This document shows positions 36,565 through 44,698 of a stretch of DNA of 64,000 nt, in pieces (within the stretch, counting starts at the first letter, position 1; each line of letters starts with the position of its first letter). The notes below the pieces were generated by a model. The model did no database searches, was not told where the DNA came from, and was given only the letters and a program-made list of their open reading frames with translations. Position numbers and translations under genes: made by a program. Location: contig NZ_AUGO01000009.1 of NCBI RefSeq assembly GCF_000422705.1, forward strand, positions 1 through 64,000, read 5' to 3'. The stretch is from Flavobacterium soli DSM 19725 (GTDB lineage: Bacteria > Bacteroidota > Bacteroidia > Flavobacteriales > Flavobacteriaceae).

Positions 36565-37485
36565 TTAGTTTTTGATAATTTTTTTGGTGATGGTCCCTTG
36601 ATCTGAAGACACATTCATTAGATAAACACCCGAAGCTAAATCAGAAATATCGACTTGAGTGTTAGAAACATTATTTAATTTTACAGACTTTACTGTTCGA
36701 CCATTGATGTCAGTAACTTTAACTTCATTCATTAAGATGTTTGCATCATTATTCAAATTTACAATAGTTGTAGCTGGGTTAGGAGAAACTGAAAAACTAG
36801 TTTCTAGATTATTGTTTACTTTTAAAGTTGCAGCAGTTACTTTAAAATCATCTACCATAAACATATAGTGATCATTAGAATTACATAGGATACCAATTCT
36901 TATGTTTTGTCCATCATATGCAGCTAATGATTGTATTCTTTCTGCCCATGCAGGATAAGGTGCAACTAAATTAGCTGCTCCCGAAATAATAGTAAAATCT
37001 GCAGCAGTAGTTGGTGTTCCCGTTCCTGTGTATACACCAATCTTGTAAGTTTCTAAACCATAAGAATTAGACATTGATTTTACCCAAACACTCAAACTGC
37101 TTCCTGTTGCTCCAGTAAGATTTAGTACAGGACTAACCAACCAATCATTATTAGAAGGTGTTACAGAAGCCCAAGCTCCCATGTATTTAAGACCTGTCTT
37201 CGGATCAAAATTCCTAACTTCGGTACCTGAAGTAGCATTGGTAACTTGTGCAGCGGTTGGATTAAATACCATAAAAGCTTGAGCCGCTCCTTCATTTGCC
37301 CAATCAATTCCTCCTCCACCTGAATAAGTAGTTGATCCATCTAAGTCAATTGTTAACCAATCACCAATACCTGTGATTAAAAAATCATCATAAGTTTCAA
37401 AGCTGTCCTCAAATACAACTGATTGAGCATTAGCCACTAAAAATGAGTTTAAGAGTAAACCCGCGATAAGTAATTTTCTTTTCAT
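36565..37485 (-). CDS. Secreted T9SS cargo protein, choice-of-anchor J type
   Basis: A 306-residue secreted protein: signal peptide (1-20, ending NAQ), a jelly-roll domain of the cleaved-adhesin / choice-of-anchor J kind (about 24-215, with FEDSFETYDDF, NDWLVSPVLNLTGATGS and IRIGILCNSNDHYMFMVDDF), and a type A sorting domain (about 228-306: FSVSPNPATTIVNL ... VTDINGRTVKSV ... DISDLASGVYLMNVSSD, ending in Lys-Lys-Ile-Ile-Lys-Asn). The C-terminal domain directs export by the type 9 secretion system and attachment to the cell surface. Likely role: adhesion or glycan binding. Confidence 0.9.
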   Translation of the reverse strand: MKRKLLIAGLLLNSFLVANAQSVVFEDSFETYDDFLITGIGDWLTIDLDGSTTYSGGGGIDWANEGAAQAFMVFNPTAAQVTNATSGTEVRNFDPKTGLKYMGAWASVTPSNNDWLVSPVLNLTGATGSSLSVWVKSMSNSYGLETYKIGVYTGTGTPTTAADFTIISGAANLVAPYPAWAERIQSLAAYDGQNIRIGILCNSNDHYMFMVDDFKVTAATLKVNNNLETSFSVSPNPATTIVNLNNDANILMNEVKVTDINGRTVKSVKLNNVSNTQVDISDLASGVYLMNVSSDQGTITKKIIKN

Positions 37486-37511
37486 AATTATGTTTTTTAA
37501 TTAAATTTAAT

Positions 37512-37519
37512 CAAAGCTA
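37512..37519 (-). promoter_or_regulatory. -7 box of the T9SS cargo gene
   Basis: Minus-strand TAGCTTTG matches TAnnTTTG, 26 bases before the start codon. Confidence 0.5.
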
Positions 37520-37640
37520 TAATTTAATTTTCAATATTTATGTAATTATCCTACATAATATTCAACACATCAAATAATTTAACAATAAATTTACAACATC
37601 AGCCTCTTAAGGTCAAATATTTCTCAAATCATTTGTAATA

Positions 37641-37688
37641 AAAAAGCAACCAAGTTATCCTAATAACAGGCTAAATAGTTGCTTTTTT
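37641..37688 (-). terminator. Terminator after the dicarboxylate symporter gene
   Basis: AAAAAGCAAC (37641-37650) pairs with GTTGCTTTTT (37678-37687), with an inner GTTAT/ATAAC helix. The A run on the plus strand gives a T run on the minus strand. Confidence 0.75.
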
Positions 37689-37707
37689 ATATTTATTTCT
37701 TTTTGTT

Positions 37708-39120
37708 TTAATCCCTATAGGGAGCGGCTTCATCAAATTCACCTTCCCATTTAGCAATAACAACTGTTGCAAGGCAATTTCCAACAACATTTACAGAAGT
37801 TCTTGCCATATCCATCAATTCATCGATTCCTAGAATTGCTGCAATTACAAAGACTGGAAGTCCAAACTGATCGGCTGTGGCAATCAATATTATCAACGAT
37901 GCCCTTGGAACTGCTGCAACACCTTTTGAAGTAATCATTAGCGTAAAAGCAATAATCAATTGTTCTCCGAAACTCAAATCTATTCCCGCTGCTTGTGCAA
38001 CAAATATTGAGGCTAGTGAAAGATATAAGGACGTTCCATCTAAGTTAAAGCTGTAACCCGTTGGAATTACAAATGAAACTATTTTTCGTGGCACACCGAA
38101 CTTCTCCATGGCACTCATAGCTTTTGGCAATGCAGCATCTGAACTTGTTGTGGCAAAAGCAATAGAAACAGGTTCCTTGATTGCCATTATAAATCTTTTC
38201 ACAGGTATTTTTAGATACAAAGCGACTGGCAACAAGACCAATAACAAGAAGAAAATCAGTGCCAGATATAAAGTTCCCAGAAGCATGAAGAGGTTTTTCA
38301 AAATATCGACTCCAAGATGACCAACGGTATAAGCCATTGCAGCTCCAACACCAATTGGAGCAAAATACATAATAAGATTTGTAAATTTAAACATGGTTTC
38401 CGACAAACTTTCGGTGAAATCTACTAAGGGTTTTCGCTTTTTTTCTTCGACCAAAGCCAAACCAATTCCAAAAAGAACAGAAAAAACCACAATTTGTAAA
38501 ACTTGGTTTTCATAAATAGATTTCACGATATTCTCTGGAAACAAATCTTTGAAGAAACTAGTGAATTTATAAACACCATGCACGTGTTCTGGCAACGATT
38601 CAAGTACGGTATTGTTTTTTGTAACGGTTGGCAATTCTTCCTGAGGCATATTTGCAATGTCAATTCCAACACCTGCTTCAGTAATATTGATGGCAGCCAA
38701 GCCAATGAAAATAGCACATGAAGTGGCACAAAAAAAGTAGAGCATCGATTTCCAAGCCATTCTACCTACTTGTTTCAAATCTGAATGTCCTGCTATTCCA
38801 TACACTAGTGTTGCAAATAATATAGGACCAACAATTGTTTTCACTAATTTGATAAAACCACTACTTAATGGTTGTAATGCTGCTGCAAAATTTGGAAAAT
38901 CAACACCAATAAAGATTCCCAACACCATACTGGTCAAGATCCAAGTGGTAAGGTTTTTTTTGTGCAAGGCATTTGCAATTAGGAGAACACCAACGGTCCA
39001 ACGAACCACCATCATAAATTCGTTATTGAAAGTTGCAATATCAAACTCGTATAATAACGTAATGATTAAAGCTATAATAACTGAAATAAAGGTGACAATA
39101 CTGATTTTGGATTTGAACAT
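37708..39120 (-). CDS. Dicarboxylate/amino acid:cation symporter (DAACS family)
   Basis: A 470-residue inner-membrane transporter of the GltP/DctA family, which takes up C4-dicarboxylates, glutamate or aspartate with sodium or protons. Key motifs are intact: AFATTSSDAALPKAM (serine-rich hairpin), PTGYSFNLDGTSLYLSLASIF, ITSKGVAAVPRASLI and DELMDMARTSVNVVGN. The first about 75 residues add two extra helices compared with short DctA proteins. The gene follows aroC by 39 bases on the same strand. The substrate cannot be fixed from sequence. Confidence 0.92.
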   Translation of the reverse strand: MFKSKISIVTFISVIIALIITLLYEFDIATFNNEFMMVVRWTVGVLLIANALHKKNLTTWILTSMVLGIFIGVDFPNFAAALQPLSSGFIKLVKTIVGPILFATLVYGIAGHSDLKQVGRMAWKSMLYFFCATSCAIFIGLAAINITEAGVGIDIANMPQEELPTVTKNNTVLESLPEHVHGVYKFTSFFKDLFPENIVKSIYENQVLQIVVFSVLFGIGLALVEEKKRKPLVDFTESLSETMFKFTNLIMYFAPIGVGAAMAYTVGHLGVDILKNLFMLLGTLYLALIFFLLLVLLPVALYLKIPVKRFIMAIKEPVSIAFATTSSDAALPKAMSAMEKFGVPRKIVSFVIPTGYSFNLDGTSLYLSLASIFVAQAAGIDLSFGEQLIIAFTLMITSKGVAAVPRASLIILIATADQFGLPVFVIAAILGIDELMDMARTSVNVVGNCLATVVIAKWEGEFDEAAPYRD

Positions 39121-39159
39121 AATTTGTTTTTTAAGAATAGAAAATCGCTCGTGATTTTA

Positions 39160-40221
39160 TTATTTATAAGTTTTATTAAGTAGATAAAAATCGGCTAGAA
39201 CAATGGCTGCCATTGCTTCCACTATTGGAACAGCTCTTGGCACAACACATGGATCGTGTCGTCCTTTGCCCATCATTTCGACTACATTTCCTTGATTATC
39301 AATTGTTTCCTGCTTTTGCATAATTGTCGCAACAGGTTTAAAAGCAACTCGGAAATAAATATCCATTCCGTTTGAAATTCCACCCTGAATTCCTCCCGAT
39401 AAGTTGGACTTTGTTGTTCCATCAATATTATAAAGATCGTTGTGTTCACTTCCTTTCATTTTAGCTACACAAAAACCGCTGCCATATTCAAAACCTTTCA
39501 CAGCATTAATGGAAAGCATGGCTTTACCTAATTCGGCATGCAGTTTATCGAAAACGGGTTCACCTAAACCAATGGGAACATTTTGCAACACACAGGTTAT
39601 GGTTCCACCAACAGTATCGCCTTGTTTACGTATTTCTCTGATATATTCTTCCATTTTTTGAGCCGAAGCCTCATCTGGACAACGAACGGGATTACTTTCT
39701 GTTTTAGAAAAATCCAAATCCTGATAAGGTTTATCGATAAAAATATGTCCTACAGATGATACAAATGCATTGATTTTTATATCTTTTAAAACTTGTTTTG
39801 CAACCGCTCCTGCTACTACTCTACTTGCAGTTTCGCGAGCCGAACTTCTTCCACCACCACGGTAGTCACGTAGTCCATATTTTTGTTCATATACATAATC
39901 GGCATGACTTGGACGGTATGCATCTTTGATATGTGAATAATCGTCCGACTTCTGATTGGTGTTAGGAATGATGAATCCGATTGGGGTTCCTGTGGTTTTA
40001 CCCTCGAAAATTCCGGATAGAAATTGTACTTGGTCGTCTTCCTTTCTTTGGGTTACTATTGCAGATTGTCCGGGCTTTCTTCTTGACATTTCATATTGAA
40101 TTGCTTCGATATCAAGTTCTATTCCTGGAGGGCAACCATCAATAATTCCGCCCAAAGCTTCACCATGAGATTCTCCAAAAGTGGTAACCTTATATAATGT
40201 TCCGTAGCTATTTCCAGCCAT
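39160..40221 (-). CDS. aroC: Chorismate synthase
   Basis: AroC makes chorismate from EPSP using reduced FMN (EC 4.2.3.5), the last step of the shikimate pathway. The three signatures are visible: [18 protein letters not shown] (about 17-34), [21 protein letters not shown] (split around residues 125-145) and [17 protein letters not shown] (about 322-338). Length 353 is normal. It has its own promoter, and the symporter gene probably follows in the same transcript. Its product feeds PabB, encoded 3 kb away. Confidence 0.97.
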   Translation of the reverse strand: MAGNSYGTLYKVTTFGESHGEALGGIIDGCPPGIELDIEAIQYEMSRRKPGQSAIVTQRKEDDQVQFLSGIFEGKTTGTPIGFIIPNTNQKSDDYSHIKDAYRPSHADYVYEQKYGLRDYRGGGRSSARETASRVVAGAVAKQVLKDIKINAFVSSVGHIFIDKPYQDLDFSKTESNPVRCPDEASAQKMEEYIREIRKQGDTVGGTITCVLQNVPIGLGEPVFDKLHAELGKAMLSINAVKGFEYGSGFCVAKMKGSEHNDLYNIDGTTKSNLSGGIQGGISNGMDIYFRVAFKPVATIMQKQETIDNQGNVVEMMGKGRHDPCVVPRAVPIVEAMAAIVLADFYLLNKTYK

Positions 40222-40237
40222 TTTTTATTGTTTTGAA

Positions 40238-40245
40238 CAAATATA
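40238..40245 (-). promoter_or_regulatory. -7 box of aroC
   Basis: Minus-strand TATATTTG is a perfect TAnnTTTG box, 16 bases before the aroC start, giving a very short leader. Confidence 0.6.
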
Positions 40246-40272
40246 GAATTAAAAGTGAGAATAGGAAAGTTT

Positions 40273-40320
40273 TCAGTGTTCAGTTTGCAGTGTTCAGCAA
40301 TCAGTGATTTGTGATCAGTC
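40273..40320 (+). repeat. Short degenerate tandem repeat
   Basis: The phrase CAGTGTTCAG is repeated with small changes (CAGTGTTCAGTTTGCAGTGT, then CAGCAATCAGTGATTTGTGA). It lies between aroC and structured element copy C. No coding capacity is seen. Confidence 0.6.
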
Positions 40321-40430
40321 TCGTGTAAGGTTTTCAGGCCTTAATTTCAGAAACGTTTTCAGTTGTTACTTGACTTGGATTCTTTTAAAAAATGGTTTTA
40401 CTTTTTGCTGAAAGCTTCCTGGTGCGAAGC

Positions 40431-40596
40431 TAGCCCAGTCCCGAAGCTTCGGGAGAAGTGGAAAGCCCGGAATTCGAGAAGCTATTTTTTCCTGGCTCAA
40501 AAGAGCGACCAACGGTCCCGAAGCTTCGGGACCTTTTGAGACTTGGAAAAAAAGCTTCTCGAATGAGGACTTGTAACGGAAAGCTGGATAAGCTCC
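40431..40596 (+). repeat. Dispersed structured intergenic element, copy C
   Basis: The left end is TAGCCCAGTCCC; the right end is TAACGGAAAGCTGGATAAGC then TCC. Inside are the perfect palindromes TCCCGAAGCTTCGGGA (40439-40454) and GGTCCCGAAGCTTCGGGACC (40514-40533). The latter caps a long hairpin whose outer stem joins 40472-40492 to 40545-40564 with one bulge and whose middle stem is CTCAAAAG/CTTTTGAG. It lies between the divergent genes aroC and the LpxH-like gene. Nothing else is seen in this 460-base gap apart from a promoter box and a short tandem repeat. Confidence 0.75.
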
Positions 40597-40681
40597 TGAA
40601 AACAAATCATTTTCTTAACCTTGCTTTTGATTTCAATTAATATAGGAATGGTTAATTTGTAAAACTTCAAATTGATTCAAA

Positions 40682-41509
40682 TTGAAAAAGAGACCTGTTG
40701 AATTAGTGGTGATTTCGGATGTGCATTTAGGCACTTTTGGTTGCCATGCAAAAGAATTGCACCAATATTTGTGCAGCATCAAACCTAAAACTTTGGTTTT
40801 GAATGGTGATATTATTGATATTTGGCAGTTCAGGAAATCCTATTTTCCAAAAGCACATTTAAAGGTGGTCAAGAAATTGATTGATTTTGCTTCAAAAGGC
40901 ACGAAAGTGTACTACATTACTGGAAATCATGATGAAATGTTGCGAAAATTTAGCGATGCACACATGGGTAATTTTAGTGTTGTTGATAAACTTGTGCTAG
41001 AATTGGACCAAAAAAAGGCATGGATTTTTCATGGTGATGTTTTTGATGCGTCAGTTCAGCACTCGAAATGGATTGCAAAACTGGGTGGTTTAGGTTATGA
41101 TTACTTGATTTTATTGAACCGTTTTGTGAACTGGTGCTTGACAAAATTAGGGAGAGAACCTTATTCTTTTTCCAAAAAAATAAAGGCCAGTGTAAAAAAA
41201 GCGGTCAAACATATTTCGGATTTTGAAACTACTGCCACTGATTTGGCTATTGAAAACAAGTATGATTATGTAGTATGTGGCCACATCCATGAGCCAAAGA
41301 TTTTGAGAAAGGAAAATAAAAATGGTGAAACGATGTATTTGAACTCAGGGGATTGGATTGAGAATCTAACAGCATTGGAATACAACAAAAAACGCTGGAA
41401 ATTATACCGCTATCAAGAGGATTATTTTCATGTAGAGGAAGACTACTTTGAAATGGAAAACAAATTCAGTCAGCAACTTGTGTCGTCTTTCTTGTTTACA
41501 AAAGAGTAA
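40682..41509 (+). CDS. LpxH-like UDP-2,3-diacylglucosamine diphosphatase
   Basis: A 275-residue calcineurin-type metallophosphoesterase. Metal-ligand motifs in order: ISDVHLG (about 12), LNGDIIDIW (about 43), ITGNHDE (about 80), FHGDVFD (about 117) and CGHIHEP (about 200). This matches the LpxH/YbbF-type enzymes that split UDP-diacylglucosamine to lipid X in lipid A synthesis; related Bacteroidota proteins are annotated that way. The start appears to be TTG (reading KKRPVELVVISD), as no ATG is close. The gene is divergent from aroC. Confidence 0.85.
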   Translation: MKKRPVELVVISDVHLGTFGCHAKELHQYLCSIKPKTLVLNGDIIDIWQFRKSYFPKAHLKVVKKLIDFASKGTKVYYITGNHDEMLRKFSDAHMGNFSVVDKLVLELDQKKAWIFHGDVFDASVQHSKWIAKLGGLGYDYLILLNRFVNWCLTKLGREPYSFSKKIKASVKKAVKHISDFETTATDLAIENKYDYVVCGHIHEPKILRKENKNGETMYLNSGDWIENLTALEYNKKRWKLYRYQEDYFHVEEDYFEMENKFSQQLVSSFLFTKE

Positions 41510-41547
41510 AAATTGCTATATTCGCTTTCTAATTAAAGCTCATAATT

Positions 41548-42339
41548 ATGAAACACTCTTACTTTTTTGCAATTCTTCTATTGGTTTTTATGAATTCTTG
41601 CTCAACCGACGATTCAAATAACGATGATCAGCCTTCTGAAAAAAATTATTTTCCGCTGGAAAATGAAGCTTTTTGGACCTATGATGTTGAAGGTGAATTT
41701 CCTGGACGTGATTCTTTATATGTAGCAAATGATACTACAATTAGTGGTAATTCCTATAAGAAATTGAAAACGAAAGAATTGCCTTTTGGTTTTTATACAA
41801 GCTCATTGGCTGAAAACAGTATCCGTAAAAGTGGTGACAAAGTTGTAGTTTCAGGTTCTACAAATGTTGATTTGTTAGAAGGTTTTCCTATTTCTTTGGA
41901 TGTCTCTGATTTTGTATTATTTAAAGAAAATGCTTCGGATGGACAACAATTGAGTAGTATTGATGGTACTTTTAACTATCAATATGAAGAATTCCCGCTT
42001 ACTTTTAATTATACCATGCAATCTGTTTTTCAAGAATCATTGGAGAGTTTTAGCGTTCCAAATCATGACACGTATCAAGATGTAAAGGTGATAAAGATTA
42101 TTGTTAGTCTGGAAATTACAAGCATTTTTAGTGGTGGTGGAATTGACTTTCCTATAAGCATTTTAAATCCACAAGATGTTGTAGTTTCTACACAATATTA
42201 TGCAGCTAATATTGGAATGATTTATAGTACTACTGATATCAACTATACTTTATCAAGTGATGAAATTTCTGTGGGTATACCTTCTTCTGGTAGTCAAAAT
42301 ATAAAAGAATATTTGGATACTTATAGTTCTCAACAGTAG
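41548..42339 (+). CDS. Unknown surface lipoprotein
   Basis: A 263-residue lipoprotein: signal MKHSYFFAILLLVFMNSC with lipidated Cys18, then STDDSNNDD, the acidic surface-export type sequence. The mature part is beta-rich (NYFPLENEAFWTYDVEG, LYVANDTTISGNSYKKL) and ends with a Ser-rich tail. I do not recognise a named family; the opening FPLENEAFWTYDV resembles many Bacteroidota lipoproteins of unknown function. The gap after the LpxH-like gene is 38 bases, with a near-consensus TATATTCG box at 41517. Confidence 0.75.
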   Translation: MKHSYFFAILLLVFMNSCSTDDSNNDDQPSEKNYFPLENEAFWTYDVEGEFPGRDSLYVANDTTISGNSYKKLKTKELPFGFYTSSLAENSIRKSGDKVVVSGSTNVDLLEGFPISLDVSDFVLFKENASDGQQLSSIDGTFNYQYEEFPLTFNYTMQSVFQESLESFSVPNHDTYQDVKVIKIIVSLEITSIFSGGGIDFPISILNPQDVVVSTQYYAANIGMIYSTTDINYTLSSDEISVGIPSSGSQNIKEYLDTYSSQQ

Positions 42340-42415
42340 AAAATTCTAAGGAATCTTGTAACCTTTTAGATGAATGTTGATAGATTTTGTCTAGTTTTTT
42401 GGCTCGTTATTTGCT

Positions 42416-42423
42416 TAACTTTG
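42416..42423 (+). promoter_or_regulatory. -7 box of the small barrel gene
   Basis: TAACTTTG matches TAnnTTTG, 25 bases before the start ATG at 42449. Confidence 0.5.
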
Positions 42424-42448
42424 TAAAATAACTTAAAACAAAAAATTT

Positions 42449-42937
42449 ATGAAAAAATTAATCTTATCAGCTTTTATGCTAATTGGTTTAGCATTTAGTT
42501 CTCAAGCTCAGGAAATTTCGAAAAATGCACTGGGTATCCGTGTTGGTGACAATGACGGTTTTGGTGGTGAAGTTTCTTACCAAAGAGGCTTAGGAGACAA
42601 CAACCGTCTTGAATTAGATTTAGGTTGGAGAACTAGCAATCATGTAGATGCTATTAAACTAACAGGTTTATACCAATGGGTTTGGAATATCGAAGGAGGT
42701 TTCAACTGGTATGCAGGTGTTGGTGGAGGTTTAACAAGCTGGAGCTATGATCATAATGATGCTGATGATAGTGGTCTTGGATTATTTGCAGCTGGAGATA
42801 TCGGTATTGAATATGTATTCGATTTCCCATTGCAATTGTCTTTAGATTTCAGACCAGAGATTCATTTTGGTTCTGAGGACTGGAGAAATGATAGCTTTGG
42901 TCCAGATATAGCTTTAGGGATCAGATACAGATTCTAA
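42449..42937 (+). CDS. Small outer-membrane beta-barrel protein
   Basis: A 162-residue protein with a signal peptide (1-20, ending SSQAQ) and about eight amphipathic beta strands (GLGDNNRLELDLGW, NWYAGVGGGLTSWSY, LGLFAAGDIGIEYVF, LSLDFRPEIHFG), ending in ALGIRYRF, a classic C-terminal Phe of barrel proteins. It resembles small OmpX/opacity-like proteins. Role unknown; perhaps envelope integrity. It has its own promoter and terminator. Confidence 0.85.
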   Translation: MKKLILSAFMLIGLAFSSQAQEISKNALGIRVGDNDGFGGEVSYQRGLGDNNRLELDLGWRTSNHVDAIKLTGLYQWVWNIEGGFNWYAGVGGGLTSWSYDHNDADDSGLGLFAAGDIGIEYVFDFPLQLSLDFRPEIHFGSEDWRNDSFGPDIALGIRYRF

Positions 42938-42961
42938 TATTCAAAAATTTTATAAAATAGA

Positions 42962-42993
42962 AACATCCGCTTAATGGCGGATGTTTTTTTTTT
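42962..42993 (+). terminator. Terminator after the small barrel gene
   Basis: AAACATCCGC (42962-42971) pairs with GCGGATGTTT (42978-42987) around TTAATG, then a long T run. Confidence 0.92.
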
Positions 42994-43007
42994 GCTAGCA
43001 CTGAAAG

Positions 43008-43451
43008 TTATTTGTTAATCACAATCTCTTTATTCGAATTTATTTTTACAATACTATAAGGATTCGTCATTGCCATTGTAGCATTTTCGCCAGGCTTAGG
43101 TGCTATTCTTTCAATGTCTACAAAAATTTTATTTTCCTTTTCAGTAATATTCTTGACTTTTATAGCATGTCCCCCCGAACTTCTTTGCCCCAAAAATAAA
43201 GCTATAACTCTATTATTTGTAAAATCAATTGTTGGGACATTTTCATTATTTATTGATTTGTAGAGTTCTTTCAAACTGGCATTATCCTTAATGATTTCGA
43301 AAGTTTCATTGTCTCTTCCTTGATAAGCTGATTCGCTTAAAACTTCAAACAAAGGTTCTTTATGCTTTTTATTTTCTTCGGTAACTGTCGTTTTTTTACA
43401 ATTACAGGAGACAATAATGGCAATTATAGGAACTAATAATAACTTTTTCAT
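43008..43451 (-). CDS. PrcB-like lipoprotein
   Basis: A 147-residue lipoprotein (MKKLLLVPIIAIIVSCNCKK; lipid Cys at 16). The mature domain has FEIIKDNASLKELYKSIN and VIALFLGQRSSGGHAIKVKNI, the pattern of the PrcB C-terminal domain, found beside the dentilisin protease of Treponema and in many bacteria as single proteins. SSGGHAI is the most diagnostic piece. A partner protease is not seen beside it. It lies 33 bases downstream of bshA, so it may be the last gene of that unit. Confidence 0.8.
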   Translation of the reverse strand: MKKLLLVPIIAIIVSCNCKKTTVTEENKKHKEPLFEVLSESAYQGRDNETFEIIKDNASLKELYKSINNENVPTIDFTNNRVIALFLGQRSSGGHAIKVKNITEKENKIFVDIERIAPKPGENATMAMTNPYSIVKINSNKEIVINK

Positions 43452-43484
43452 AGGTATATTTTAATGTTTACTTATTTCAATCGT

Positions 43485-44621
43485 TTAAATACTTTGCTTC
43501 TCTAAAGCCTGTTCGTACAAAGCTTCGTAAAGTGGCAAAATATTTTTGATATCAAATTGTTTTGCAATCGATAATGCATTGGTTTTAAATTCCGCCAAAA
43601 CAGCATCTTCTTTCAATATCTTCAAAGCATTTTCAGCCATTTCATCAGTGTTTCCAACATTGCTTAAATATCCTGAAATACCGTCGAAATTTACTTCGGG
43701 TAAACCACCCGAGTTACTCGAAATTACAGGAATTCCCCATGCCATGGCTTCCAAAGCCGCCAAACCAAAACTCTCGGTTTCAGATGGTAATAAAAATAAA
43801 TCGGTGTAACTCAAAATTCGGTCTACTTCATTACTGTTTCCAAAGAAAATTACTTTGTCTAAAATCCCTAATTCAGCACATAAAATTTCTGCCTTTTCCT
43901 TTTCTGGTCCGTCTCCAACCATCATTAGCTTTGCCGGAAGTTCAAGCTGAACTTTATAGAAAATCTTGATGATATCTGGAATACGCTTAACTTTTCTGAA
44001 ATTACTCACATGGGTAATAATTCGCTCATTTTCCTTTGCCATGACCGAACGACGACATGGAATACTTTTATCGTTTAGGTTTTTATCCAATTCGATAAAA
44101 TTTGGAATAACCGTGATATCTTTTTTGATATTGAATAATTTCATCGTATCATCCTTTAAACTTTGTGAAACCGAAGTTACAATGTCTGATTTATTGATAC
44201 TGAAGGTTACTGCAGGTTTATAGAAAGGATGGTTTCCCACCAATGTTATATCAGTTCCATGAAGTGTCGTAACCATAGGAATGCTTATTCCTTCGTCCTT
44301 CAACATTTGCTTTGCCATATAGCCTGCATAAGCATGCGGAATAGCATAATGGACGTGCAATAACTCGATTTTATACAACTTAACCATATCAACCAATTTG
44401 CTTGACAGAGCCAATTCGTAAGGTTGGTAATGGAACAAAGGATATTCTGGAACATTAACCTCGTGATAATGCACATTTGGATTCAAAAGTGCCAAACGAA
44501 CGGGTTGACTGTAAGTTATAAAGTGGATTTCGTGGCCTCGTCTGGCTAATTCTAGACCTAACTCTGTGGCAACTACACCACTACCGCCAAAGGTTGGATA
44601 ACAAACTATTGCTATTTTCAT
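43485..44621 (-). CDS. bshA: N-acetyl-alpha-D-glucosaminyl L-malate synthase
   Basis: BshA (378 residues, GT4 family, cytoplasmic) joins N-acetylglucosamine from UDP-GlcNAc to L-malate, the first step of bacillithiol synthesis. It begins MKIAIVCYPTFGGSGVVATE, the BshA signature, with GSGVVATELG binding the nucleotide sugar. Further family text is VHYAIPHAYAGYMAKQ, VTTLHGTDITLVG, and the GT4 catalytic region PSETESFGLAALEAMAWGIPVISSNSGGLPE. Length is normal. It has its own promoter in the gap after the GH3 gene. Confidence 0.95.
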   Translation of the reverse strand: MKIAIVCYPTFGGSGVVATELGLELARRGHEIHFITYSQPVRLALLNPNVHYHEVNVPEYPLFHYQPYELALSSKLVDMVKLYKIELLHVHYAIPHAYAGYMAKQMLKDEGISIPMVTTLHGTDITLVGNHPFYKPAVTFSINKSDIVTSVSQSLKDDTMKLFNIKKDITVIPNFIELDKNLNDKSIPCRRSVMAKENERIITHVSNFRKVKRIPDIIKIFYKVQLELPAKLMMVGDGPEKEKAEILCAELGILDKVIFFGNSNEVDRILSYTDLFLLPSETESFGLAALEAMAWGIPVISSNSGGLPEVNFDGISGYLSNVGNTDEMAENALKILKEDAVLAEFKTNALSIAKQFDIKNILPLYEALYEQALEKQSI

Positions 44622-44639
44622 TTTTGTTTTTTAGTATAA

Positions 44640-44647
44640 CAAAATTA
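44640..44647 (-). promoter_or_regulatory. -7 box of bshA
   Basis: Minus-strand TAATTTTG matches TAnnTTTG, 18 bases before the bshA start. A second match, TATTTTTG, lies nine bases further upstream. Confidence 0.45.
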
Positions 44648-44698
44648 GCAAAAATAGGCTTCGCAGTGGCGGTATTTAGATGAAATTAACTTTATGAA

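Noticed and set aside
40366..40640. Open frames on both strands in the gap before the LpxH-like gene
   Set aside because: They arise from the palindromic element copy C, which reads open on both strands; no family resemblance.
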